From contig NZ_MTQP01000060.1 in NCBI RefSeq assembly GCF_001984175.1, forward strand, positions 1-64,000: 64,000 bases of DNA, written 5' to 3'. Below are positions 17,432-25,508 of this stretch, piece after piece; position 1 is the first letter of the stretch; each line of letters starts with the position of its first letter. The notes under the pieces are model-generated. The model did no database searches. It worked only from the letters and a program-made list of their open reading frames with translations, and was not told where the DNA came from. Made by a program: the position numbers and the translations under genes. Source of the stretch: Saccharothrix sp. ALI-22-I. GTDB taxonomy: Bacteria > Actinomycetota > Actinomycetes > Mycobacteriales > Pseudonocardiaceae.

Positions 17432-18527
17432 GAACGTCCTCCTACTGCGATGGGACACCAAGCCCGACAGCGCATCAGGAGGACGTTCCCGCGTCCAGAC
17501 CAACACGCAGAACGTCTGTCTATGCCGCGAAGCGAGCATTCGAACCGTCGGGTGCTCGTGCGGTGAGAGCGGGCCTATGTGCGACCAGAGCGTCTTCGCC
17601 CCCGTAGGAGATCAACGGGCTGGAACTCGCTGGCAGTGGCATGACCGTGTCGTTGCGCACGATCGGCCGCCTCGTGGCCTGCCTCGGCTCGAACCCCCGC
17701 CGGTTCCTCGGACCCGACCGGGCGGAGAGCACAGCCCGTGAGATGCAGTTGCCGCGCCATCCAACGGAGGTCGAGGCTTATTAGAGGCCAGTGGCGGCGG
17801 CATTGCCTCCTGTCGGTTGGTGATCTCGGTACGTGCCGCCGCCCTGGCCGGACCTCGGGTGAGGCACCACCCTGCGTGAAGCTTGAGGCTGCCCCGGTAG
17901 CGGAGCTTCGGTGCCGGGCCAGCCCGATGTGCCCGGCACCGAACCGCATCCCTGCCGACCGGTGGGGTCGCCCGTCGGGTCGCCGAGGCCTTCGCGGCCG
18001 CCTGGTGCGGATGGGTGGTGCCGTCCTTCCGGCGGACTTCCTGTCGCCGCCGGGAAGCGCCGTCCCGTTGTGCGTGTCACGTGTCGCGGGCACATCGGGA
18101 TGATCTGTCACGGGCTGCTCGCGGCTATGGGTAGAGCACCAGGGCGGTGTCCTCGGATGCGGCCGGCGTGACGGGCAGTCGGTGTAGCGGCACTGGACGG
18201 CGACGCCGTCCACGGGCACCGGCAGCGTTTCCCGGTGGTGCAGCCGTTGTCGGGCGTCGGGGCAGTGGGCGGGCGTGCGCTCCCGGCCCGAGGCGCGGAC
18301 AGCGGCGGAATCGGCGACCGTGAGTGCGGTCATGGGTGTGGTCCAAGTCGTGTTCGGAGAGTGGGCGGCATCGACGGCGTCTGACGAAGCGGATGGGGCC
18401 GCTGGTGTCGGCCGAGCGGGTCCGTTGCCCGCGATGGTCGCGGCCGGCGACGGTCCGCCTTGCGCGGTGCTGCGGTGGACGTTGCGGGGATGCCTGGCGG
18501 TGCGGGCGGTTGAAGGTGCGTGCGGGC

Positions 18528-18590
18528 GGCACCATGATCACCCCGTCGGTGGTCGACCGGCCGGTGTCACCGGGGAGTGATCATGGTGCC
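18528..18590. repeat. 14-base inverted repeat with palindromic spacer
   Basis: GGCACCATGATCAC at 18528-18541 is repeated as its exact complement at 18577-18590. The 35-base spacer itself holds the self-complementary GGTCGACC. A near copy, GTGATCATGGTGCGGC, occurs at 20821-20836 upstream of the deaminase-immunity pair. The arms could be an operator for a dimeric regulator, or together an RNA hairpin or cruciform. No flanking gene is certain, so the role is open. Confidence 0.5.
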
Positions 18591-18848
18591 GTCCTGATCC
18601 CGGCGGGAGCGCGGTGATTGCGGATGTCGGGGATTCCGGTCTCGCCGTGTCACTGCCGGAGCCGGGTCGCAACGCGAGTCGACCAGGACGCGGTTGCGCG
18701 CCTGGTGACGGGGCAGAGCGGCGGCGGTCGGCGGCCGTGGGCCAGGCGGGCACGCCGTTGTGCGCGTCCGGATGGTCTGTGCGGCCGCGGTGCCGTCGTG
18801 TCCGGGGCCGGACACCGGGTGGGTGTGGCGACGAACCCGCCGTGTGGT

Positions 18849-18986
18849 TCAGGGCCGTCCGGACCGCTTGCGGTGTTTCGGCGTGCTCGTGGTGCGGCGG
18901 TCGTCCTGCGGTGTCGGGCAGGTGATCAGGACGGCCGCGAACACCGGCAGCATGACTACGACGGAGGCCTGCTCTGTCGGGTGCAT
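18849..18986 (-). CDS. Possible 45-residue membrane peptide
   Basis: From ATG 18986 the frame reads MHPTEQASVVVMLPVFAAVL and then ITCPTPQDDRR with a basic tail. One hydrophobic stretch with a following Cys could be a membrane anchor or a lipoprotein-like signal. No family is recognised and no strong ribosome site is visible, so this is a weak call. Confidence 0.25.
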   Translation of the reverse strand: MHPTEQASVVVMLPVFAAVLITCPTPQDDRRTTSTPKHRKRSGRP

Positions 18987-19068
18987 GCGTCACCACCGCG
19001 CGACGGTGCCGGGCGGCACCTTCTTCACGCTGCCGCAGTGGGTGCGTCGGAGCGGGTGTGACGGCTGC

Positions 19069-20409
19069 TCAGCGGTGTCGGTCTCGTGATCCAGGTCGGC
19101 GGTCGGCTGTGGTTGCGCAGCACGCGATCGCCACGCTCATGGCGTCGGCGCGGCCGCCGTGGCGCGCGGCGAGGTAGTTCGACCGGGCGGCGGTGAACCA
19201 CTCGACCGCCCGGTCGGGATCGCCGGTGGCTTGGGCGCAGCGGCCGAAGGCCGCTTGGATGTCGGCCACGTGGAGCGGGGAACCCGATCGGGTGACGACC
19301 GGCAGCGCGTTCGCGAGCAGGGGGACGGCGTCGGTGGGGCGTCCGGCGCGGATGAGCACGTCCGCGAGGGTCGTGCTCACCCGGGCGTGGCCGAGGTCGT
19401 CGCCGACGGCGAGCATCAGCGTCGCGGCGTGGCCGAGGTTGATCAGGGCTTCGTCGTGCCGGTCGAGGTCGGTCAGCGCGGTGGCCAGGCTGTGGTGGCG
19501 CAGTGCGCGGCTGTGGTCGTCGTCGGCCCGTTCCAGCGAGCGGAACAGGTCCGACAGCGCCTGCTCGGTGTGGCCGGCCGCCCGTTTCGCGTGGGCGCGT
19601 GCCGACAGGGTGGTGGAGAGCACTGCCGGGTCGTTCATCGTCGTGGCGATCGTGACGGCCTCGTCGCACAACGGCAGCGCCGCTTGGTGCCTGCCCGTGT
19701 CGGTGAGGGAGATCGCCGCGCGGGCGAGGTGGTCGGCGCGGGCGAGCAGGCGTGCGCGGTGGGGCAGGGCCGGGGATCGCTGCGCGGCCTTCAGGCCGAT
19801 CATCTGGGCTTCGGCCGCGCTGCGGTGGTCGCCGGTCCAGCGACTCAGGCTCCACAGGGCCTGGGCCAACCACCAGGTCAGATCGTAATCCAGCGTGAGC
19901 ACCAGCGGCAGCATGCCGTGCAGGTGGCGTGCGTTGTCGGTGTACCACCGGGTGGCGTTCGTTGTGGAGTCGAAGATGTGCGTGGCTGTGGATGTCGGGA
20001 ACGGGGCCGGGCGGCGGTCGTGCGGATGGATCGCCTGGTCGGCCGCGAGTGCTCGTGTCAGGAACCAGTGGATGTGGCGCAGCAGCGGATCAAACAGATC
20101 GTCGGTCGGTCCGGGGTGTCGCGCCCGGCGGATGCGGTACGCGGTTCCGCAGTCGATCGGTGTGGCGCGGCCCGCCGCTGTCAGGCGCTCCAGCACGTCT
20201 TGGGCGTCGGCGAACGAGCCTCGGATGATCCAGGCGACCAGTTCCACCGGCACCGCGGCCACGGGTTCGGTCGGCACCGACAGCACCCGCACCAGCAGTT
20301 CGGCGCGGGAAGCCGGCGCGGACCCGTCGTTGCGCGTCGTCACGTTCGTCGGGCGCCGTGGTGCGGTGGTCGCCACCGGGGCCGGAGAGGCGGGGGCGTT
20401 GGTGGGCAC
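19069..20409 (-). CDS. Tetratricopeptide-repeat protein of unknown function
   Basis: This protein has 446 residues. A variable N-terminus (about 1-40) precedes a region resembling the winged-helix/TPR junction of AfsR-like regulators: RGSFADAQDVLERLTAAGRA and HIHWFLTRALAADQAIHPHD. From about residue 150 it is a chain of TPR-like helix pairs, for example HYSLATALTDLDRHDEALIN-like units and ADVLIRAGRPTDAVPLLANA. No NTPase motif and no clear DNA-binding domain is visible. It resembles the C-terminal half of a SARP or NB-ARC regulator that stands alone. Its target is unknown. The 600 bases upstream separate it from the divergent deaminase toxin gene. Confidence 0.7.
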   Translation of the reverse strand: MPTNAPASPAPVATTAPRRPTNVTTRNDGSAPASRAELLVRVLSVPTEPVAAVPVELVAWIIRGSFADAQDVLERLTAAGRATPIDCGTAYRIRRARHPGPTDDLFDPLLRHIHWFLTRALAADQAIHPHDRRPAPFPTSTATHIFDSTTNATRWYTDNARHLHGMLPLVLTLDYDLTWWLAQALWSLSRWTGDHRSAAEAQMIGLKAAQRSPALPHRARLLARADHLARAAISLTDTGRHQAALPLCDEAVTIATTMNDPAVLSTTLSARAHAKRAAGHTEQALSDLFRSLERADDDHSRALRHHSLATALTDLDRHDEALINLGHAATLMLAVGDDLGHARVSTTLADVLIRAGRPTDAVPLLANALPVVTRSGSPLHVADIQAAFGRCAQATGDPDRAVEWFTAARSNYLAARHGGRADAMSVAIACCATTADRRPGSRDRHR

Positions 20410-21023
20410 GACACCTCCGTGACGCGGCTTGGCGAGTCCCGAGGGACGCCTGGGGTGGCATCCGACACCGGGGGGTCGGGGGCGTGGCCATCGCTTCCGA
20501 TCGAGCTGGGAGGCGGGAAGCGATCTGCGTGGGCAGGTCCGGTGTCGGATGCCGTTGATCTAGAGCCAACTCTCCGCGGGCCGGAAGGACCAGGTCGTCC
20601 AGCGGCGATGAAGCGGCAATCTTGCGGAAAACGACGTCGGCAGGCCGCCGTGCGCAGGCGGCGTGGGGCATGACGCGGCTATCGGGCCTGCCTCGCGCTC
20701 CCCGTGGTGGTCGGGTGGCTCGTTCGGGCGGTTCCGCCAGGAGTGTCGGACTCCGTGCCGCCGGGATCGGGGAGCGCGCCGTACGGCGCGACCGATCCTG
20801 ATCCACACGTCGCCGACAGTGTGATCATGGTGCGGCAGAGTGCGCTGCGCGGGTATGGTCCACAGCCGGGGAGGCCGAGCGTGTCCGCGTCCACGAAGAT
20901 GTCTGGTGGGTGCCGACCACTGTCCCGGGCCGGAGGTCCGTGTGGTTCACGGCCTCCCTACCCTGCTGAGGACATGACCACCGTCGATGTCGCACGGTCC
21001 GGTCGGCAACACGGCGGCGACGC
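20410..21023. promoter_or_regulatory. Divergent intergenic region between TPR gene and deaminase toxin gene
   Basis: About 610 bases without a convincing gene. They contain a third occurrence of the GTGATCATGGTGC sequence (20821-20833) also found in the inverted repeat at 18528-18590, plus a short frame from 20974 that ends in the GTGA overlapping the deaminase start. Promoters for both divergent genes should lie here. Specific boxes could not be assigned. Confidence 0.4.
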
Positions 21024-21872
21024 GTGAGTCTTACCGCCCGATTGGGCGCGGCCGAACGCAAAGCCGACGAGGCGTTGGCGGTGCTGCGGCACGCCGAGCA
21101 GCTGTGGGCCGATGCCTACACCGGCCTGCTGGAGGCGCTGCGGGGTTCGGCACGCCACGACCTGGCCGACGAGTGGGCCGCGGGCGCCGGGGACGACTTC
21201 GACCCCGAGGATCTGTTCACGACGCTGCGGGACGCGCTCGGGGCGTGGAGAGCGGCACTGGAGACGCTGCTGACCAGGCTCCGCGAACCCGCGTCCACCA
21301 CCGTCCCGCCACCACCGGGATCCGCACCCGCGCGGCCGCCCCGGCAACGACAGGACCCTGCGCGACCACCCGGACCGGCGCCGGTCCGCGCGCCGGGTCC
21401 GTGGTCGGGTGCTGTCGGCCACGCCGCCGCCCGCGACGGCTCCCGCTACCCGGTGCAGGCGCAGTGGGCCGTGGACGATCTGCCCCGTCGGGTGCGGCGC
21501 GGTGTCGAGGGCGAGACGACCGTGGGCCGGGTACGTGTGGGCGAGGTCGACCACGGCGTGATGACGTCGGGCAGGGACGGCACCTGGAACCCGGCCGTCG
21601 ACGCCCGCATGGCCCGACTCGGCATTACCACGACCATGCGGTTGGGCAGGCACGTGGAGATGAAGGTCGCCCACCTGCTGGTGGACACCCCTGCGATCCA
21701 CGCCGAAGTCGTGATCAACCACCAGCCGTGCGGCTCGCCGGGTTTCCAGCTGGGCACGGTCGCCTGCCACCAGGTACTGCCGAGGTACCTTCCCCGAGGT
21801 AAGACGCTGACCGTGTACGGCACGACGGCGGACGGCGAGCCGTTCGCCCAGACCTACGAAGGACTGGCATGA
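21024..21872 (+). CDS. DddA/SCP1.201-like cytidine deaminase toxin
   Basis: This protein has 282 residues. The helical N-terminal part (1-88) has the look of a small secretion or WXG-like helical hairpin. A Pro/Arg linker (90-130) follows. The C-terminal domain carries the SCP1.201-like deaminase signature: HVE (His210, Glu212) in LGRHVEMKVAHLLV, then QPCGSPGFQLGTVACHQVLP with Pro235-Cys236 and Cys248 as zinc ligands, and the ending LPRGKTLTVYGTT. DddA, the double-strand DNA cytosine deaminase of an interbacterial toxin, is in this family. The start is GTG at 21024. The next gene begins in its stop codon and encodes an Imm1-type protein, which supports a toxin role. Whether it targets DNA, and how it is exported, is inference. 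Confidence 0.8.
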   Translation: MSLTARLGAAERKADEALAVLRHAEQLWADAYTGLLEALRGSARHDLADEWAAGAGDDFDPEDLFTTLRDALGAWRAALETLLTRLREPASTTVPPPPGSAPARPPRQRQDPARPPGPAPVRAPGPWSGAVGHAAARDGSRYPVQAQWAVDDLPRRVRRGVEGETTVGRVRVGEVDHGVMTSGRDGTWNPAVDARMARLGITTTMRLGRHVEMKVAHLLVDTPAIHAEVVINHQPCGSPGFQLGTVACHQVLPRYLPRGKTLTVYGTTADGEPFAQTYEGLA

Positions 21873-22297
21873 CCGCGACCGAGCACCCATCCCTGTGGGG
21901 CGAGCAGACCGGCCAGGTCACCGTCGACGTCACCGCCTACGCCACGCCCGAGGACCTGACCCGTCTGCTGCTGGCCGCCAACCCCGCCACGGGTGCCGGC
22001 GTCGGGCGCGCGTGGTTGCTGCGGGCCGGTGTCGAGGACGACCTGCCCACGCTGGCGGTCGGGATGCGCGGCGAGGTGGGCGCGCTGGAGTGGATCGACC
22101 ACGCGGGCGGCGGCCGGTTCGTCCCCGTCGACGGGCTCAATCCCGACTGGGCGGAGTACTTCCTGTGGGGCGGTATCGACCAGGGGATGCCGCCGCGGGC
22201 GGAGCTGCCGGTGCAGCGCGTGCTGGAGGCGGTGTCGGAGTTCGTCCGTACCGGCCGGCGGCCGACGAGCGTGGACTGGGTGCCCGAAACAGCGTGA
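21869..22297 (+). CDS. Imm1-family immunity protein for the deaminase toxin
   Basis: This 142-residue acidic protein shows the Imm1 pattern: repeated aromatic and acidic residues in ALEWIDHAGGGRFVPVDGLN, then WAEYFLWGGIDQGMPPRAEL and the ending VSEFVRTGRRPTSVDW. Imm1 proteins are known partners of SCP1.201-like deaminase toxins. The ATG at 21869 overlaps the toxin stop codon as ATGA, so toxin and antidote are translated together. It probably acts in the cytoplasm by binding and blocking the deaminase domain. Confidence 0.8.
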   Translation: MTATEHPSLWGEQTGQVTVDVTAYATPEDLTRLLLAANPATGAGVGRAWLLRAGVEDDLPTLAVGMRGEVGALEWIDHAGGGRFVPVDGLNPDWAEYFLWGGIDQGMPPRAELPVQRVLEAVSEFVRTGRRPTSVDWVPETA

Positions 22298-22358
22298 GCG
22301 CACCTACCTGATCAGCCGTGCATGTCTGGGGCACCAGGGGTGTGTCGTCGGGCCTGCT

Positions 22359-23321
22359 CTACAGGATCCGCCATTGCTGGTTCGGGTCGTGGTCGAGTCC
22401 GTCGATGCGGCGCTGGACTTCGGCGGCCTGGGGGCTGCCGGGTGCGGACTTGCGTGCGTTGGTGGTGACCATGCGGAGTTCGCGCAGGTCTCGGAGGTCG
22501 GGGTAGCCGGGCCAGTCTCGGATGTCGCGTCCGTAGGTGTGGCAGAAGGCGTCGTAGTCGGTGTCGGGGTGGCCGAATCGGCGGCTGTGGATCTCGATGG
22601 TCATCAGGTCCCACTCGACGGGGCCGAGGGTGACGTCGTCCAGGTCGCACAGCACGGCGGGGTCTGCGGCGTGTTCGGCGTGCTGCCGGAGCCGGTCGGT
22701 GGTGTGACGCCACAGGGTGTTGCGGTGCTGGGGATCGGTGTGGACGAGCCTGGCCGTCGAGTCGGAGCACAGGGCGGTCCAGGCGGGCATCAGGCGGTCG
22801 AGGCGGTCGAGCAGCACATGTCGTTGTCGGGGGGTGAGGATGCGGCCGGCGGCGATGGAGCGGGTGATCGCGGTGTGCGGGTCGAGCGGTGGACGCGTGA
22901 TCGGGGGAAGGGGAGCCTGGTGCAGGGCGTGCAGCGGCGCGGCGATGGCGCGGGTGGTCATCGGCTGCTGTTGGGGCAGGTAGTGCCACAGGGTGACCAC
23001 GTGGCCGTCGATGAACAGCGGTTGAGGCAGGGTGTCCAGCAGCGTCGTGGTGGGGACGTCGTGGCGGGCCAGCCACTCGGTGAGTTCGACCAGGGCGTGG
23101 GCGTCGCGCAGGTCCTGGTCGGGATCGGGGCCGGGCCTGCCGATCTTGACCACGACCTGGTGGGGAGGTCGGCCGGCCAGGTAGACGGCGTTGCTGTGGT
23201 GGCGCAGTACACGGGTGTGGCGGCTGTCCAGGTCGGCGATGCGGCAGGCCCGCTCCAGCAGCGGGCGGGTGGAGTCGACGGTGAAGTCGCGCGCGGTCGC
23301 CTCGTACGGCCCTGAAGTCAC
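22359..23321 (-). CDS. Phosphotransferase (APH-like kinase)
   Basis: This protein has about 320 residues. The APH fold is indicated by VYLAGRPPHQVVVKIGRPGP (N-lobe Lys), the catalytic loop LVHTDPQHRNTLW (HxDxxxxN variant with His-Thr-Asp) and the metal motif LCDLDDVTLGPVEWDLM. The HTDPQHRN loop and Asp-rich metal motif are typical of actinomycete phosphotransferases of unknown substrate. The GTG start at 23321 follows a GGAG site at the right distance. It lies downstream of the XRE regulator on the same strand with about 100 bases between, so regulation by it is plausible. Confidence 0.75.
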   Translation of the reverse strand: MTSGPYEATARDFTVDSTRPLLERACRIADLDSRHTRVLRHHSNAVYLAGRPPHQVVVKIGRPGPDPDQDLRDAHALVELTEWLARHDVPTTTLLDTLPQPLFIDGHVVTLWHYLPQQQPMTTRAIAAPLHALHQAPLPPITRPPLDPHTAITRSIAAGRILTPRQRHVLLDRLDRLMPAWTALCSDSTARLVHTDPQHRNTLWRHTTDRLRQHAEHAADPAVLCDLDDVTLGPVEWDLMTIEIHSRRFGHPDTDYDAFCHTYGRDIRDWPGYPDLRDLRELRMVTTNARKSAPGSPQAAEVQRRIDGLDHDPNQQWRIL

Positions 23322-23427
23322 CGCTCCAGTGTCCCGGCGGCCCGCTCCGGCGGCGTGCACGGGGTGACGCGTGCAACGGCGGTGGTGTTCTTCGGGACGC
23401 TCGGGCCGATGGCCGTCAGAGGCAGGG

Positions 23428-24636
23428 TCACACTGCGGTGAGTTCGCGCAGCTGTTCCACGGCCTGCCCCGCGTTGCTGCGCATGCCCGGTAGGGCTTCG
23501 GCGGCGGTGACGACGTCGCGGGCGCGGGTGAGCACGACGGCGGTGCGGTGGGCCGGCTCCAGTTCGGTGAGCGTGGCCACGGCGAGGTCGGCACCAGCGG
23601 CCGGGTCGCCTGTGGTGGTCTCGGTGAACGCGCGGTCCAGGCGGATCAATGCCGGGTCGATCACCAGTCGGGGATCCGCCGCGTAGGTTTGCAGGGCTTG
23701 GTCCTGGGCCGCGTGGGCGTGCGCGGCGTCGCCGAGGTTGGACAGTGCGCCGGAGGCGTAGAGCGCCAGTCGTGCGTGGTTGAAGCGGTAGGCGGCGTGC
23801 GGATCGTCGCCCGCGCGCAGGTCGGCGAGCCGGTCGGTCAGGCGCCGGGCGTCGGCGAGCGCCCGGTGGACCCCGCGGGCATCGCCGACCTTGCCCAGTG
23901 CGCGGGCTTCGGCGGCGGCGGCGAGCGCGGCGGCGTCGCACACCGTGTCGCCGGCCAACTCCCGGGCGCGTCGGGCCAGGCCGATCGTCTGTTCCGGTGT
24001 TTCGTAGTAGTAGGCGAGCATGGTCTGCTGGGCCAGCACGAGCGTGGTCAACAGCGGATCGTCGCCGTCGCGGGCGGACAACAGCGCCGTGCGGTACCAA
24101 CGACGCGCGTCGACGATCAGCCCTCGCTTCATGTGCGCGTCGGCCACCAGCAGCGTCAGCATGGTGACCGACGTGGACAACGTCCGGTGGACCGGAATCG
24201 GGTGGCGGCGCGCGGCCAGGGTGTGGACTTCGTCGAGATCGGGGATCAGCGAGGCCAGGGCTTCGGCCGGGCCGATCCGGGTGTACTCGGTGAGGTGGTC
24301 GAGCACCTGCTGCTCGACCAGTTCCAGCCGGGCAAGTGACGCGGTACCCGACAACGACGCGTCCAGCCGCATCCGCAACCGCTCGGCGTCACCACCGCCT
24401 ACCACCAGGGTGCCGGGTTCGCTGGTGATCGGGAGCCCGGCGAGGAGGCGGTCGAGATCGTCCATGGTGACGTGGAGTGCCTCGGCCATGGCTGGGCGCT
24501 GTTCGGGAGAGGGCGTGCTGGTGCCGGCTTCCCATGTCCGCACGGTCCTGGCGTTGACGCCGACCTGCTCGCCGAGGCGTTCCTGGCTGAGCCCGTACAT
24601 CATCCGCCGCCGCTGAAGCGTCTCCCGCTTCGCCAT
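23428..24636 (-). CDS. XRE-family regulator with C-terminal TPR-like domain
   Basis: This protein has about 402 residues. The N-terminal Cro/C1 helix-turn-helix is MMYGLSQERLGEQVGVNART followed by VRTWEAGTSTPSPEQRPAMA. The remainder is helical with TPR-like pairs such as LALYASGALSNLGDAAHAHA. Such proteins in actinomycetes often control antibiotic production or development, or respond to small ligands. The ATG at 24636 is preferred over the upstream one because a GGAGGG site lies nine bases before it. Confidence 0.8.
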   Translation of the reverse strand: MAKRETLQRRRMMYGLSQERLGEQVGVNARTVRTWEAGTSTPSPEQRPAMAEALHVTMDDLDRLLAGLPITSEPGTLVVGGGDAERLRMRLDASLSGTASLARLELVEQQVLDHLTEYTRIGPAEALASLIPDLDEVHTLAARRHPIPVHRTLSTSVTMLTLLVADAHMKRGLIVDARRWYRTALLSARDGDDPLLTTLVLAQQTMLAYYYETPEQTIGLARRARELAGDTVCDAAALAAAAEARALGKVGDARGVHRALADARRLTDRLADLRAGDDPHAAYRFNHARLALYASGALSNLGDAAHAHAAQDQALQTYAADPRLVIDPALIRLDRAFTETTTGDPAAGADLAVATLTELEPAHRTAVVLTRARDVVTAAEALPGMRSNAGQAVEQLRELTAV

Positions 24637-24909
24637 CGCTACGTGCCCTCCCGTACCCGGATCGGACACGCTAGCCGACACCCACTGAAATCAGCAGGTC
24701 ACACAGTGTTCCTGGTCGACAGATCACCCGTTCGGTCGAGGAAGGAGGGCCGCAATATCTCCTCAAGATCGCCGGTTGCGCACCTGGTCCGCCCGTGGGC
24801 TGGACGGTTGGCTTGCACCGCGATCGCACCGGCCACGAGGTCCCGAGGCCGCCGAAATTCTTGTATCCCCTCTGTTGGTAAGCACTGAGTCTCACGGAGA
24901 GCACTGATC

Positions 24910-25062
24910 ATGACGTTTGTCCGCCGCTCGGCGGCCCGGTTGTCGGCTGTCTGTTGCGCGGCGTTGGTGGTGGTCACCTTTGTCCTGGCGGTGCTGGTGG
25001 CCGTGGCGCTGAGGGCGTCCGGCACGGCGCCGGAGCCCGCGGACGATGCCGAGTCGCCGTGA
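24910..25062 (+). CDS. Small single-pass membrane protein
   Basis: This 50-residue frame from ATG 24910 has a basic N-terminus (MTFVRRSAARLSAVCCAA), one strongly hydrophobic segment (LVVVTFVLAVLVAVALRA) and an acidic tail. By topology it would be anchored with the tail outside, or be a signal-anchor peptide. The next gene starts in its stop codon (GTGA), suggesting a real operon. No family is recognised. Confidence 0.45.
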   Translation: MTFVRRSAARLSAVCCAALVVVTFVLAVLVAVALRASGTAPEPADDAESP

Positions 25063-25508
25063 CTCGACGAGCGGTCGTACGGGGCACCGGTCCAGGTTCC
25101 ATCGAACCGTGCGGTTGGTTCGACCAGCACGGCGAACGTGTCCGGTTGGCGGCCTGCGACGTGGTGTGCAGGCCCGTCGCCGAACCGCTCTGCCGACCCG
25201 GTTCCGTCCTGGCGGTGTTGTGCCCATCCCGCTCCGCGTGCGTCCTCGACAAGGATCTGTGGCCGGCGATCGAGCCGGCCGCAGCGCTCATTGACGAGGC
25301 CCACCGCCGGGCTGGGGTGAGGGACCGGCCGCCTTCGTGTACGGCGACGTCGAACTGTCCGCGAAGCGCCGCCTGTATTCCATTCCACCGGTGGGCGCAC
25401 TCGGGAATCGCACGGACGACCCGCCGGCGAGGGCACCTCCCGGTGGCGTCGGCCGCGTGTGGTGAGCCTCCTGCGCGGCGTAGTTCGCGTGTCCCCCTTG
25501 TTTCGTGA
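25059..25508 (+). CDS. Cys-rich unknown protein of about 149 residues
   Basis: From GTG 25059, overlapping the membrane peptide stop, the frame reads through IEPCGWFDQHGERVRLAACD and VVCRPVAEPLCRPGSVLAVL, with about ten Cys in all. The N-terminal 85 residues look plausible as a small protein domain. The C-terminal part is Arg/Pro-rich and may be out of frame or non-conserved. The stop at 25508 overlaps the GTG of the next gene. I do not recognise the family, and the call depends mainly on the double overlap. Confidence 0.35.
   Translation: MTRRAVVRGTGPGSIEPCGWFDQHGERVRLAACDVVCRPVAEPLCRPGSVLAVLCPSRSACVLDKDLWPAIEPAAALIDEAHRRAGVRDRPPSCTATSNCPRSAACIPFHRWAHSGIARTTRRRGHLPVASAACGEPPARRSSRVPLVS

Larger units (their letters stand above)
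17432..19068. other. 1.6 kb region without a recognised gene
   Basis: I find no convincing gene of ordinary size here. Two weak possibilities exist on the minus strand. One is the beginning of a frame at 18333, with Cys/His residues in AHCPDARQRLHHRETLPVPV followed by VQCRYTDC. The other is a 45-residue membrane-segment frame, listed separately. The long frames that cross the region are rich in Arg, Pro and His in the way of GC-rich shadows. The only clear structure is the inverted repeat at 18528-18590. Confidence 0.5.

Noticed and set aside
17680-17720. Sequence resembling a tRNA T-arm (GGCTCGAACCC)
   Set aside because: No matching acceptor stem, D-arm or anticodon arm could be drawn around it.
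18125-18541. 138-residue minus-strand frame beginning at the inverted repeat
   Set aside because: Dominated by Arg, His and Pro; no conserved motif, and the frame changes character along its length.
19159-20673. 504-residue plus-strand frame
   Set aside because: It is antisense to the TPR protein and extends into the intergenic region without any recognisable motif.
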